Origin: Brevibacillus thermoruber 423
GTDB taxonomy: Bacteria; Bacillota; Bacilli; Brevibacillales; Brevibacillaceae
Direction of reading: 5' to 3'
Assembly (NCBI RefSeq): GCF_000454065.1
Contig: NZ_KE695649.1
Span: 1 to 60,613, forward strand
Length of the DNA: 60,613 bases
Below are positions 10,409-20,811 of the stretch, one piece after another. The position numbers were made by a program, and so were the translations under genes. Each line of letters begins with the position of its first letter. Positions within the stretch are counted from its first letter, which is position 1. The notes under the pieces were generated by a model. That model made no database searches. It had not been told where the DNA came from and saw only the letters and a list, made by a program, of their open reading frames with translations.

Positions 10409-10968
10409 CAGTCAACCTCCCGATTCCGCAGCCGGGATGGAGGGAAGGGATGGAAGCGTATGTTCACCAGCAGGAGCAGACCGATCAGCAGCAGCAGCGG
10501 CAGCGGCAGTGCCACCACGTATGCGCCGGGGACGTCGAACAGGTCTCCGGCGTTGTCCTTCAGCCACAGGGCCGACCCCCAAAAGAAGCGGGATGTCCAG
10601 GAGTTCCACGCCGAGGAAACCCAGTGAAACCACACGCTCTGCCAAAAAATGAGGTAACCTGCCGTAACAGCCAGAAGAGCGCTCGTCCCAAGCACCGCCC
10701 GCCACAGCAGGCGGCGTCGATGGCGCCTGTGCAGGATGGCAATGCCTTCAATCTGTGCCGCCGTCAGCGAGTCCAGCTCCAGCGGCGGCAGAGACGTATC
10801 CGCGGCGAAAAATGTCTCCGCCAGCAGACGCTGCTCGCCGGCCAACTGCTCCCACGACTGCCGGCAGTGAAAACAGTGGGCCAGGTGGTCTTCCACGCGG
10901 GCCGCTTCTTCGGCGGACAGCTCGTTGTCCCCGTACATCATCAGTGTCAGATCGTCAATATGCGGCAT
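10408..10968 (-). CDS. Zinc-finger anti-sigma factor
   Basis: The 186-residue protein starts with a zf-HC2 anti-sigma domain: EDHLAHCFHCRQ gives the H-x3-C-x2-C zinc ligands. Two hydrophobic segments follow (about residues 90-110 and 145-170), so it is membrane-anchored. It overlaps the sigma gene upstream by 14 bases and the polymer-forming gene downstream by one base, the usual layout of an ECF sigma factor with its cognate anti-sigma. Confidence 0.85.
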   Translation of the reverse strand: MPHIDDLTLMMYGDNELSAEEAARVEDHLAHCFHCRQSWEQLAGEQRLLAETFFAADTSLPPLELDSLTAAQIEGIAILHRRHRRRLLWRAVLGTSALLAVTAGYLIFWQSVWFHWVSSAWNSWTSRFFWGSALWLKDNAGDLFDVPGAYVVALPLPLLLLIGLLLLVNIRFHPFPPSRLRNREVD

Positions 10969-11560
10969 CGGCCATTCTCCTTTCCTCCCGATGTTTCTCC
11001 AGCAATTCTTTCAACTGCTTGCGGGCCCGGAACAGCCGGGTGCCCACGGTGTTTTTGTTCATCCCCACGATGCTGCCGATATCTTCATAGCTCATGTCTT
11101 CGACAAAACGGAGGGTCAGAATCAGCCGGTCGGTTTCGTTCAGGGTGTCCATGAGCGCGGTCAGCTCGGTGTGCGTCTCCTTTTCCACAAGGAACCGCTC
11201 CGGGCTTTTGACAGGCGCTGCGGGGTGTTTATGTACGTGCAGCAACAACTGTTCGTCCTCCAGCACGATCTCCCGTTTTTTGCGCAGGAAGTCGATGCAC
11301 GTGTTGGAGGCGATGCGGTACAGCCAGGAGTGAAAGGGCAGTGCGGGATCGTATTTGTGCAGATTCTGCGCGACCTTCAGCCAAATTTCGTTGTACAGGT
11401 CCTCACCGTCGTGATAGCCGCTGACCAGCTTTCGGACGATGCGCATCACGCGCGGCGCAAACAACAGGACCAGCCGGTGAAACGCCCGCGGCTGTCCGTT
11501 CACAAACTGCTCGGACAACCGGGCGGCTTCGCTGTTGATTCGCGCCAGTTCCTGATCCAT
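10955..11560 (-). CDS. ECF-type RNA polymerase sigma factor
   Basis: The 201-residue protein has sigma region 2 (AFHRLVLLFAPRVMRIVRKL, then GEDLYNEIWLKVAQNL and FHSWLYRIASNTCIDFLRKK) and region 4 with a helix-turn-helix (MSYEDIGSIVGMNKNTVGTR). The ATG at 11560 follows GGAGGAGGG; an adjacent GTG is also possible. It should direct transcription of an envelope-linked regulon, held in check by the anti-sigma encoded next. Confidence 0.9.
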   Translation of the reverse strand: MDQELARINSEAARLSEQFVNGQPRAFHRLVLLFAPRVMRIVRKLVSGYHDGEDLYNEIWLKVAQNLHKYDPALPFHSWLYRIASNTCIDFLRKKREIVLEDEQLLLHVHKHPAAPVKSPERFLVEKETHTELTALMDTLNETDRLILTLRFVEDMSYEDIGSIVGMNKNTVGTRLFRARKQLKELLEKHREERRMADAAY

Positions 11561-11683
11561 CACGCATCCCTCCTCCCGTACAACAATACGGGATCGCCTC
11601 CGCCAAAATTTCAACAGACGGGGTCCCTTCTCCAACATAGCAGGAGAAACGATCGCCGGAAAGAGGGTTGTCCCGAGGCGGAC

Positions 11684-11905
11684 TCAGGCTTCCTCCGCCT
11701 CTTCCGCTTCGGCAAGCTCGACAGCCAGGCGAAGCGTCGCGTTCATTTTCCGCCCCTTGATGATCGTGTATTCCTCCACCTGCCGGGCCTGCAGCTTGTT
11801 GATGGCCTCCGCCAATGCCTGTTCGTCCGTGAACGGCTGAATGGTCAGCAGACATTCCTCGTCGTTCGCTTCCTGGTAGATGAGGTACAATCGCTCGTTC
11901 GCCAC
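11684..11905 (-). CDS. Small acidic protein of unknown function
   Basis: I place the start at GTG 11905 because AAGGAGGGAG lies just upstream; the longer frame has no ribosome site. The 73-residue product (VANERLYLIYQEANDEE... ending AEAEEAEEA) is soluble and acidic, with a compact alpha/beta pattern. It lies upstream of the ECF sigma gene on the same strand with a 123-base gap. No family is recognised. Confidence 0.65.
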   Translation of the reverse strand: MANERLYLIYQEANDEECLLTIQPFTDEQALAEAINKLQARQVEEYTIIKGRKMNATLRLAVELAEAEEAEEA

Positions 11906-12117
11906 GAGAGCCGCTCCCTCCTTGGACTTATCCACAGAGTTGTTAACAGGTTGTGCACAAAAACGTTTGTTCGCGGGATATGTGCCGTTTCTTCTAGTGT
12001 GGCATGTTGGAGCAGGAAGGCTCATAGGGAACTTTTGGGAGAAAAAAGAAGGAATAAAACGATTAATGTCAAATATTTTCAAATTGGTAATTATTTCATT
12101 GGTCAAGGGGTGTTACC

Positions 12118-12579
12118 ATGCTTCGCAAAATGCCAGCCATGCTGCTGACGGCAGCACTGTTGACCGGAAGCGTCGCGGCAGCCGCCGCCTCTGCCCAGGC
12201 GGCACCGGTCCAACAGCAAAAAATCAAAGTCGTGCTGAACGGAAAGGAACTGGTCTTCCCGCAGGACGTGGTGACGGAAAACGGTGTGGCCTACGTCAAC
12301 GCCAGCACGCTTGCCATTGCCCTCGACGGTACGGCCGCCTGGGACAGCATGACCCATTCCGTGCTGATCGCCAAAAACAACAAGTACGCGCTGCGCATGT
12401 ACCAAAACAAAACCTTCGCGTACAAAAACGGCAAGGAGACCAACGTGCCGAATCCCCCGCGCGTGACGACCGGCGCCGTGCTCGTGCCGCTGGTGTTCGT
12501 GGCAAAGGAGCTGGGGGCGACTGTCTCCTACGACGCCAAGCATCTGACCTACAACCTGTCCATCAAGACGGAGAAGTAA
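12118..12579 (+). CDS. Secreted copper amine oxidase N-terminal-like protein
   Basis: The 153-residue protein has a signal peptide with cleavage likely after AAAASAQA. One stalk-type domain follows: VVLNGKELVFPQDVV, AYVNASTLAIAL and TTGAVLVPLVFVAKELGATV match the copper amine oxidase N-terminal (Cu_amine_oxidN1) pattern. These domains occur in many Bacillales exoproteins and are thought to bind the cell wall or assist folding. It stands alone, preceded by an AT-rich leader. Confidence 0.75.
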   Translation: MLRKMPAMLLTAALLTGSVAAAAASAQAAPVQQQKIKVVLNGKELVFPQDVVTENGVAYVNASTLAIALDGTAAWDSMTHSVLIAKNNKYALRMYQNKTFAYKNGKETNVPNPPRVTTGAVLVPLVFVAKELGATVSYDAKHLTYNLSIKTEK

Positions 12580-12600
12580 GCGGCCTGGCGGATTCATCCG

Positions 12601-12630
12601 TTGTAACCGCTCGTCCTTTTCCCGTATAAT
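12601..12630 (+). promoter_or_regulatory. Putative sigma-A promoter
   Basis: TTGTAA and a perfect TATAAT are 18 bases apart, 33 bases ahead of the small membrane protein gene at 12664. Confidence 0.6.
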
Positions 12631-12663
12631 AAGGCAGAAAGCAGTGGGAGAGGGGAATCGCAG

Positions 12664-12768
12664 ATGGAAACGACGGTCATTGTGGCCAGTGTCGTCATGT
12701 TTGTCGGGTTTATCGCCTTGACGCTCTATGTCACGAGCAAAGCGTACTCCCGCAAATACAAGGAATAG
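12664..12768 (+). CDS. YtzI-like small membrane protein
   Basis: This 34-residue frame (METTVIVASVV...LTLYVTSKAYSRKYKE) follows a GGGAGAGGGG ribosome site. It is one transmembrane helix with a short basic tail, the layout of YtzI-type micro-proteins in Bacillus. A good promoter upstream and a terminator downstream support a real monocistronic gene. Its function is unknown. Confidence 0.7.
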   Translation: METTVIVASVVMFVGFIALTLYVTSKAYSRKYKE

Positions 12769-12791
12769 ACAAAGATGCCGAACGCGAATGC

Positions 12792-12823
12792 GCCGCTTCC
12801 CGGCCGGGGGCGGCTTTCCTTTT
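12792..12823 (+). terminator. Terminator after the YtzI-like gene
   Basis: GCCGC pairs with GCGGC, with an inner CCCGGCCGGG palindrome, followed by a T-rich tail containing five Ts. Confidence 0.65.
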
Positions 12824-12881
12824 TCATCATCATGGAATCGTTCCTATAGGTATCGCCTATATCTTGTATCTATTTTATCTG

Positions 12882-12909
12882 TTGCAAATTTTCGTATTTA
12901 TTTTAAAAT
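12882..12909 (+). promoter_or_regulatory. Putative promoter of the substrate-binding protein gene
   Basis: TTGCAA and TAAAAT are 16 bases apart in a markedly AT-rich stretch before the gene at 12974. Confidence 0.45.
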
Positions 12910-12973
12910 ATGAGCAAGTGGCACTGTTTTCTTGTAATGGTTTGCTCGTAAAGTAAAAGGGGGATTTCTCACG

Positions 12974-14188
12974 ATGAAAAAACAGAAAACATTTGTTTTT
13001 CTTGCAACTGTTTTGGCACTGGGCACCGCCCTGGCCGGCTGCGGAGGCGGCGCCGGCGGCGGACAGCAGCAGTCGAGCAACGGCGGCAGCAGCACCGGCT
13101 CCGGTTCGCTGCAAAAACTGGTGATCGCCTCGGTCGGCCCGCTGTCCGGCCAGTACTCCGATTACGGCAGCACCGCCAAGGCGGGGGCCGAATACGCCCT
13201 GAAGCAGAGACAGGAAGATTTCAAAAAACTGGGCTTTGACGTTCAACTGCTCGCCCAGGACGACCAGGCTGACCCGAAACAGGGCGTGGCGGTCGCGCAG
13301 ATGCTCATCTCCAATCCGGATGTCATCGGCGTCGTCGGCCACGTGACTACCGGCGCGTCGATTACGGCATCCGCCCAGTACGAACAGGAAAAACTGGTCA
13401 TGGTATCGCCGTCTTCGACCGGGGCCAATTTGACGGAAGAAGGCAAAAAAGTGGTGCACCGCATCTGCGCCCGCGACGACCAGCAGGGGTCCAAGGCGGC
13501 CATTTACGCCAAGAACCAGTTGGGCGTCAAGACGGCCTACATCGTACACGACAAACAGGCGTACGGCCAGGGGCTGGCCGACGAGGTGAAGAAGCAGTTT
13601 GAAAAGGACGGCGTCCAGGTGGTCGGCTACGAAGGCATTACCGCCGGCGAAAAGGACTACAGTGCCGTGATCAACCAAATCATCGCCGCCAAACCGGAAA
13701 TGATCTACTTCGGCGGCTACTACTCCGACGCCGGCGTTCTCATCAAGCAGCTTCGTGACAAAGGCTTCAAGGGCATCGTGATGGGCGGCGACGGCTACGA
13801 CTCCCTCGATCTGGTGAAAATCGCCGGCGCCGACAATGCCAACAACGTCGTGTTCACATCCGTCGTTGGCGACATCGGGGCGACCGAGGAAGGCAAGAAG
13901 TGGATTTCCGAATTTGAGCAGGCCACCGGCAACAAGGTGGGGATCTTCACGTCCTTCGGTTACGACTCGATGAACGTCCTGCTGCACGGTCTGGAAGAGG
14001 CGATCAAGGCCAACAACGGCCAAAAGCCGACGCGCGAGCAGGTGCTGGAGCAGGTGCACAAGATCAGGGACTTCCAAGGCCAGTTCGTCAAAGTGGCGTT
14101 CGACGAAAAAGGCGACAACGAGTTTGCTTCCGTCTACGTGTACAAATACGAAAACGGCCAGAAAGTGTACGTGGGTGAAGCGAAGTAA
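12974..14188 (+). CDS. Branched-chain amino acid-type ABC transporter substrate-binding lipoprotein
   Basis: The 404-residue protein has a lipoprotein signal (LGTALAGCGGG) and a low-complexity GGQQQSSNGG linker. A Leu/Ile/Val-binding fold follows (VIASVGPLSGQYSDYG, GVVGHVTTGASITA, TAYIVHDKQAYGQGLADEV). It should bind an amino acid or related compound at the outer membrane face. No permease or ATPase genes flank it, so it is an orphan that must use components encoded elsewhere. The true ligand cannot be read from sequence. Confidence 0.88.
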   Translation: MKKQKTFVFLATVLALGTALAGCGGGAGGGQQQSSNGGSSTGSGSLQKLVIASVGPLSGQYSDYGSTAKAGAEYALKQRQEDFKKLGFDVQLLAQDDQADPKQGVAVAQMLISNPDVIGVVGHVTTGASITASAQYEQEKLVMVSPSSTGANLTEEGKKVVHRICARDDQQGSKAAIYAKNQLGVKTAYIVHDKQAYGQGLADEVKKQFEKDGVQVVGYEGITAGEKDYSAVINQIIAAKPEMIYFGGYYSDAGVLIKQLRDKGFKGIVMGGDGYDSLDLVKIAGADNANNVVFTSVVGDIGATEEGKKWISEFEQATGNKVGIFTSFGYDSMNVLLHGLEEAIKANNGQKPTREQVLEQVHKIRDFQGQFVKVAFDEKGDNEFASVYVYKYENGQKVYVGEAK

Positions 14189-14258
14189 CAGGCGGTTGAG
14201 TCCGGCCGGTTGGGACATACTACAGGTGGCGTGAAGACCATCTGCAGAAAGGAACGGG

Positions 14259-14384
14259 ATGCGCATGTCCAACAACCGCAGCACCCAATACGGCGGCAAT
14301 CAGGGACACAGCAGCAAGTCGCAGACGTCCCAAAAGCAAAAGTCGGAACGGGACCGCAACCTGAACAAACAGGACCCGCAGTGA
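14259..14384 (+). CDS. Small hydrophilic protein, possibly spore-related
   Basis: ATG 14259 follows AAAGGA and encodes 41 residues rich in Ser, Gln, Asn and Lys (MRMSNNRSTQYGGNQGHSS...). There is no hydrophobic segment. The composition resembles minor small acid-soluble spore proteins, but I cannot assign a family. A strong bidirectional terminator follows directly, which supports expression. Confidence 0.5.
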   Translation: MRMSNNRSTQYGGNQGHSSKSQTSQKQKSERDRNLNKQDPQ

Positions 14385-14390
14385 ATACAG

Positions 14391-14429
14391 CAAAACGCCC
14401 TGGAGAGGAGCATTCTCCAGGGCGTTTTG
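14391..14429. terminator. Strong bidirectional terminator
   Basis: A perfect 16-base stem, CAAAACGCCCTGGAGA with its complement, surrounds a seven-base loop. Each flank carries an A4/T4 run, so it can end transcription from both the small gene at 14259 and the minus-strand remnant at 14460. Confidence 0.88.
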
Positions 14430-14459
14430 CTGTCGGCGGATGCGCTGCAGGGATTCCGC

Positions 14460-14852
14460 TTACTCCGAATCGGCACGATGACCGCAGTATTTGCGAATCA
14501 GCCTGGAAGCGCGAGTTTGGCTCACGTTCAGATCGGCGGCCACTTTGCGGGAGCTGCCGCATTTTTGGTAGGAGCGCACGACCATCTGCCGCTCCACTTC
14601 CCGCAGGGCTTCATCCAGTGACGAAAAGGGCGGATCGGGCAGCCGCTCCTTGGTGTGCTGGTGAATCAAGTCAGGCAGGTGCCGCGGATGGATGATCGAG
14701 TCGGTCGTAATCACCAGGCGTTCGATGACATTTTCCAACTGGCGCACGTTGCCCGGGCAGGCGTAACCGGAGAGAATCTCCAGCGTCTCCTGCGAAATCA
14801 AACGATCCACGCCGTACTTCTTGTTGAACTTCAATTGTGAAGGAAACATGTG
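14460..14852 (-). pseudogene. C-terminal remnant of a sigma-54-dependent activator
   Basis: The recognisable part is about 130 residues: the end of a sigma-54 AAA+ domain (RLISQETLEILSGYACPGNV, then RQLENVIERLVITTD) and a C-terminal Fis/TyrR-like helix-turn-helix (SSRKVAADLNVSQTRASRLI). The Walker motifs, the GAFTGA loop and any sensory domain are missing, and sequence upstream of about 14852 is not homologous in appearance. It could express a DNA-binding peptide but cannot activate sigma-54. It lies 0.6 kb from rpoN, transcribed divergently. Confidence 0.75.
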
Positions 14853-15045
14853 TGCATGGTGCTCCTGACTCCTTGCCTCGCGCAGGTGCTTGGGGCTTTT
14901 TTTATGGGCCGGGGAGGGACGATTTTCAACCGGCGAAAGTTTGTCCAAAAAATCCGCCTTGAGCCGTACCCATACGGATCGGTGCGCACGGCATGCAGGG
15001 CGGTGTAACCAAAACGCCGGAACGGGGCAGGGGGCATGCACACAC

Positions 15046-15083
15046 AAAAAAACGCGACCCTCCGGCTGGCAGAGAATCGCGTT
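15046..15083 (-). terminator. Terminator of tRNA-Arg
   Basis: On the minus strand AACGCGA pairs with TCGCGTT across a 19-base loop, followed by seven Ts. It lies 20 bases beyond the tRNA. Confidence 0.8.
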
Positions 15084-15102
15084 TATTCCTTGTTGCCACG
15101 TA

Positions 15103-15180
15103 TGGTGCGCCCGGTAGGAGTCGAACCTACGCAAGACGCGGTTCCGGAGACCGCCGCTCTATCCACTGAGCTACGGGCGC
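15103..15180 (-). tRNA. tRNA-Arg (CCG)
   Basis: On the minus strand the acceptor GCGCCCG pairs with CGGGCGC, the anticodon loop CTCCGGA carries CCG and the T-arm GTAGGTTCGACTCCTAC is intact. CCA is encoded at 15105-15103. Confidence 0.94.
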
Positions 15181-15454
15181 GTGACGATCTTTATTATAGA
15201 ACATATTTTAAGCATATGCAAATGCAAAAAATGGAAAATGACAAAAAATCTTTTGAAGGCCGGGGAAGTCCCGCCGCTGCTGCTGCGTTTCTCACGTTTT
15301 TCAACGGATCGCACAGCAATCAATGGCGGTCCGTTGGGCGAGCGGACATATCGAAAATAAAATATTGGCAGGAAAATTGCATGACTGAGCGAATATAATG
15401 AGAAAAGACAGAAGTGCCTAAATCTGCTGCATGGAAAGAAGGGGGGCGAACTCG

Positions 15455-16831
15455 ATGAACATGGGACTGGGTCTTTATCAGGAGCAGACGCTGAAGCTGG
15501 TGATGACGCCGGAGTTGAGGCAGGCGATTACCATTTTGCAGTATTCGGCCGTTGATCTGATCTCCTATTTGCAGGAGCAGGCAAACGAAAATCCCGTAAT
15601 CGAGTTGCAGGAAGAGGCGGTGGACGCGGCACCTGTAAAACAGGAGCGGCCGGCTCCGGAAATCGACTGGAAGGAGATCGTGGGAAATCGGGCCACAGGC
15701 GAATATTCCGCGGGCAAAAATGAAAGCACTTACAATCCGCTCGACTTTGTGCATCAAGAGACGGTGACGCTGTACGAACATTTGGAACGGCAGCTTGGCT
15801 ACGTCAAGGGCTTTACGCCGCTGCAGCGGAAGATCGCCCTGTTTTTGATCGGCAATCTGGACGAAAAAGGCTATCTGGAAATCCCGCTGGAGGAAGCGGC
15901 GGAGCGCCTGGGCGTGGCGTTGAACGAGATTGAAGACGTGCTGGCCGTCCTGCAGCACTTTGATCCCGCCGGGGTGGCCGCCCGCAGCCTGGAAGAATGT
16001 CTGCTGCTGCAGCTCCGCCACCTGGGCTTGGACGACGACAACATCGTGCAGGTGGTGAGCCATCATCTGCACGATCTGGCCGACTGCCGCTACCAGCGGA
16101 TCGCCGAGAAGGTCGGCTGTACGGTGCAGGACGTACAGGCGATGGCGGATCTGCTGCGCACGCTTAACCCCCGTCCGGGTGCCGCCTTTTCCCGCGCCGA
16201 GACGCGCTACGTCATCCCCGACGTGGCCGTGGAAAAGGTGGGCGACGACTACGTGGTGCTGGTCAACGACGTGGCGACGCCGCGGATCAAAATCAACAGC
16301 TTCTACGAGAAGATGCTGCGCCAGCAAAAGAGCCAGGACGACGCCCGGCAGTTTATTCACGAAAAACTGAACGCCGCCATGTGGCTGGCGAAAAGCCTGG
16401 AGCAGCGGCGGCTGACCCTGATGCGCGTCACCCAGGCGATCGTCGAGATGCAGCGGGAGTTCTTCGATCGCGGCGTCCACTACCTGAAGCCGATGACGCA
16501 AAAGGAGATCGCCGAGCGGGTCAACCTGCACGAGTCGACCATCAGCCGCGCGACCAGCAACAAATACGTGCAGACGCCGCGGGGGATTTTCGAACTGAAG
16601 TACTTCTTTACGTCGGCGCTGTCGACGGCCAGCGGCCAGGCGGCCTCGTCGGAGAGCGTCAAGCGCCGGATCAAGGCGCTGATCGAACAGGAGGACCGGA
16701 AACAGCCGCTGTCGGACCAGAAGCTGGCCGAGATGCTGCTGCAGGAAGGGATCGAGATTTCCCGCCGGACAGTGGCCAAATATCGGGAAGAGATGATGAT
16801 CCCCTCGTCGGCGAAGCGAAAGAGGTTTTGA
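15455..16831 (+). CDS. rpoN: RNA polymerase sigma-54 factor (SigL/RpoN)
   Basis: The 458-residue protein has all three sigma-54 regions: a glutamine/leucine-rich activator-binding N-terminus (MGLGLYQEQTLKLVMTPELR), the core-binding middle, and a DNA-binding C-terminus with the RpoN box (SRRTVAKYREEMMIPSS). It recognises -24/-12 promoters and needs an AAA+ activator. ATG 15455 is chosen because AAGGGGGGCG lies seven bases upstream. A glutaredoxin-like gene follows after three bases, so they form one operon. Confidence 0.97.
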   Translation: MNMGLGLYQEQTLKLVMTPELRQAITILQYSAVDLISYLQEQANENPVIELQEEAVDAAPVKQERPAPEIDWKEIVGNRATGEYSAGKNESTYNPLDFVHQETVTLYEHLERQLGYVKGFTPLQRKIALFLIGNLDEKGYLEIPLEEAAERLGVALNEIEDVLAVLQHFDPAGVAARSLEECLLLQLRHLGLDDDNIVQVVSHHLHDLADCRYQRIAEKVGCTVQDVQAMADLLRTLNPRPGAAFSRAETRYVIPDVAVEKVGDDYVVLVNDVATPRIKINSFYEKMLRQQKSQDDARQFIHEKLNAAMWLAKSLEQRRLTLMRVTQAIVEMQREFFDRGVHYLKPMTQKEIAERVNLHESTISRATSNKYVQTPRGIFELKYFFTSALSTASGQAASSESVKRRIKALIEQEDRKQPLSDQKLAEMLLQEGIEISRRTVAKYREEMMIPSSAKRKRF

Positions 16832-16834
16832 GAG

Positions 16835-17104
16835 ATGCATGCAGGCAAACCGTTTGAAATCGTGCTGTACGGGCGGAAACACTGCCATCTGTGCGAGCAG
16901 GTGGAGCAGTCGATCCGCCTTCTGGAGCAGGAGTTTCCGCTTCGCCTGACCGTGGTTGACATCGAGGCGGATGACGTGCTGCACGAGCGGTACATGCTGG
17001 TCATCCCCGTCGTGGAGATCGACGGGCAGGAGGCATTCCGCTCCGTCACCAGCGTGGTCACCTGGGAAGAACTGCGAGCGGAGCTGGTTCGCCGCTCGAA
17101 GTAA
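16835..17104 (+). CDS. Glutaredoxin-family protein (DUF836 type)
   Basis: The 89-residue thioredoxin-fold protein has the redox motif CHLC in LYGRKHCHLCEQVEQ and the cis-proline region VIPVVEIDGQEAF. It probably reduces disulfides or mixed thiols in the cytoplasm. It is co-transcribed with rpoN (three-base gap) and ends at a hairpin before the cggR promoter. Confidence 0.85.
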   Translation: MHAGKPFEIVLYGRKHCHLCEQVEQSIRLLEQEFPLRLTVVDIEADDVLHERYMLVIPVVEIDGQEAFRSVTSVVTWEELRAELVRRSK

Positions 17105-17114
17105 CCGGCAACAC

Positions 17115-17142
17115 GTCCCTCGGCTCTGGCGGGCTGAGGGAC
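17115..17142 (+). terminator. Terminator of rpoN operon
   Basis: GTCCCTCGGC pairs with GCTGAGGGAC around an eight-base loop, with six Ts starting eight bases later. It separates rpoN from the CggR-controlled region. Confidence 0.65.
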
Positions 17143-17205
17143 CTTGCATGTTTTTTACAGGTGTGCTACATTCAAAGGGAAGTGAGATTATTTTTTTGCT
17201 CCAAC

Positions 17206-17246
17206 CGGGACAAAAAATGTATATACCGGGACAAAAAACGTCCCGG
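17206..17246 (+). promoter_or_regulatory. CggR operator
   Basis: Two direct copies of CGGGACAAAAAA start at 17206 and 17227, 21 bases apart; the second runs into CGTCCCGG. The B. subtilis CggR operator is a tandem CGGGAC-N6-TGTC repeat of nearly the same spacing upstream of cggR. This places autoregulation by fructose-1,6-bisphosphate-responsive CggR here. Confidence 0.85.
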
Positions 17247-17277
17247 AACAAAAACAAGCAGACGAGGAAGAAGGCAG

Positions 17278-18297
17278 ATGCGGCGTTTCATCGAGATGCA
17301 ACAAAAACTGCTGCCCGATCTGATTGACGTAATGCGGCAGCGGTACATGCTGCTTCGCTCGATCGATCACCTGCAGCCGATCGGCCGGCGCGCTTTGGCC
17401 CAGGAGCTCCAAAGCACGGAGCGCATCCTGCGGGCCGAGGTGGATCTGTTGAAGGAGACCGGGCTGCTTCACGTCACGGCAGCCGGGATGAGCTTGAGCG
17501 AAGAAGGACAGCGTGTGCTGGATGAGCTGGAACCGCTGGTCGGCGAATTATTCGGCCTGACCGAGCTGGCGGAGCGGCTGCAGCGCGTGCTGGGCATCGC
17601 CGAAGTGATCGTCGTCCAGGGAAACGCCGACCATTCGCCCTGGGTCAAACAGGAGCTGGGACGCGTCGGAGCGCGTGTGCTGAAGCAGTACGTGCGGGAA
17701 GGGGACATCGTCGCCGTCACCGGCGGAACGTCGATTGCCAGCGTGGCCCAGCATCTGACGCCGGCCCCCGCGTTTAAAGGCGTCCAGTTTGTCCCGGCCC
17801 GCGGCGGCCTGGGCGAGCGGGTGGAGCTGCAGGCCAACACGCTGGCATCGGCGATGGCGGCCAAGACCGGCGGAACCTACCGGCTGCTGCACGTGCCGGA
17901 TCGGCTGCATCCGGAAGCGCTGCAGAGCCTCTTGCGGGAACCTCAGATCAAAGAGGTTCTGGCCCTGCTGAAGCACGCCCGGATCGTCCTGCACGGCATC
18001 GGCGACGCCGTCACGATGGCGAGGCGGCGCAGCTACTCCGAAGCGGAGCTGCGCGAACTGGAGCAGGCCGGGGCCGTGTCGGAAGCGTTTGGCTACTACT
18101 TTAACGAGGCGGGCGAGACGGTTCACCGCATGCCGACGATCGGCCTTCAGCTCGAGGACGTCAAAAAGGCGGAGGCGGTGCTCTCCATCGCGGGCGGCGA
18201 GAGCAAGGCGAAAGCGATCCTTTCCTTTGCCAAACAGTCGTGCCAGAATGTACTCATCACGGACGAAGGGGCCGCGCGGGCCATTCTGTCCGCATGA
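17278..18297 (+). CDS. cggR: Central glycolytic genes regulator CggR
   Basis: The 339-residue protein has an N-terminal winged helix (IGRRALAQELQSTERILRAE) and a SorC-type sugar-phosphate-binding domain (VTGGTSIASVAQHL, GGLGERVELQANTLA). CggR represses the glycolytic operon until fructose-1,6-bisphosphate binds. ATG 17278 follows GAGGAAGAAGG, just after its own operator. An antiporter gene, not gapA, follows directly. Confidence 0.95.
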   Translation: MRRFIEMQQKLLPDLIDVMRQRYMLLRSIDHLQPIGRRALAQELQSTERILRAEVDLLKETGLLHVTAAGMSLSEEGQRVLDELEPLVGELFGLTELAERLQRVLGIAEVIVVQGNADHSPWVKQELGRVGARVLKQYVREGDIVAVTGGTSIASVAQHLTPAPAFKGVQFVPARGGLGERVELQANTLASAMAAKTGGTYRLLHVPDRLHPEALQSLLREPQIKEVLALLKHARIVLHGIGDAVTMARRRSYSEAELRELEQAGAVSEAFGYYFNEAGETVHRMPTIGLQLEDVKKAEAVLSIAGGESKAKAILSFAKQSCQNVLITDEGAARAILSA

Positions 18298-18321
18298 CTG
18301 CAGCGGAAGGAAGAGCGCTTC

Positions 18322-20710
<2,389 letters not shown>

Positions 20711-20733
20711 AAAGTAAAATAGAACTGTTGTGA

Positions 20734-20761
20734 AAAAAGGGAGAGCGTCCTCTCCCTTTTT
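20734..20761 (+). terminator. Intra-operon terminator/attenuator after gapA
   Basis: GGGAGA pairs with TCTCCC around a six-base loop, extended by flanking A5/T5 runs. In B. subtilis gapA is much more abundant than the downstream enzymes; this hairpin could give the same effect. Confidence 0.75.
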
Positions 20762-20811
20762 CCCATACGCTATTTTCCGAACATAAGCCATTCTTGTGGG
20801 GAGGATCGTTC

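Noticed and set aside
10925..12148. 407-codon plus-strand frame over the ECF sigma region
   Set aside because: It covers three credible minus-strand genes and has no ribosome site.
12875..14299. 474-codon open frame antisense to the substrate-binding protein gene
   Set aside because: Composition is dominated by His, Val and Leu as expected of a reversed GC-rich gene; no family signature.
15320..17257. 645-codon open frame antisense to rpoN and the glutaredoxin gene
   Set aside because: It is a mirror of GC-rich codons; the product is His/Arg/Leu-rich with no motif, and the opposite strand holds well-recognised genes.
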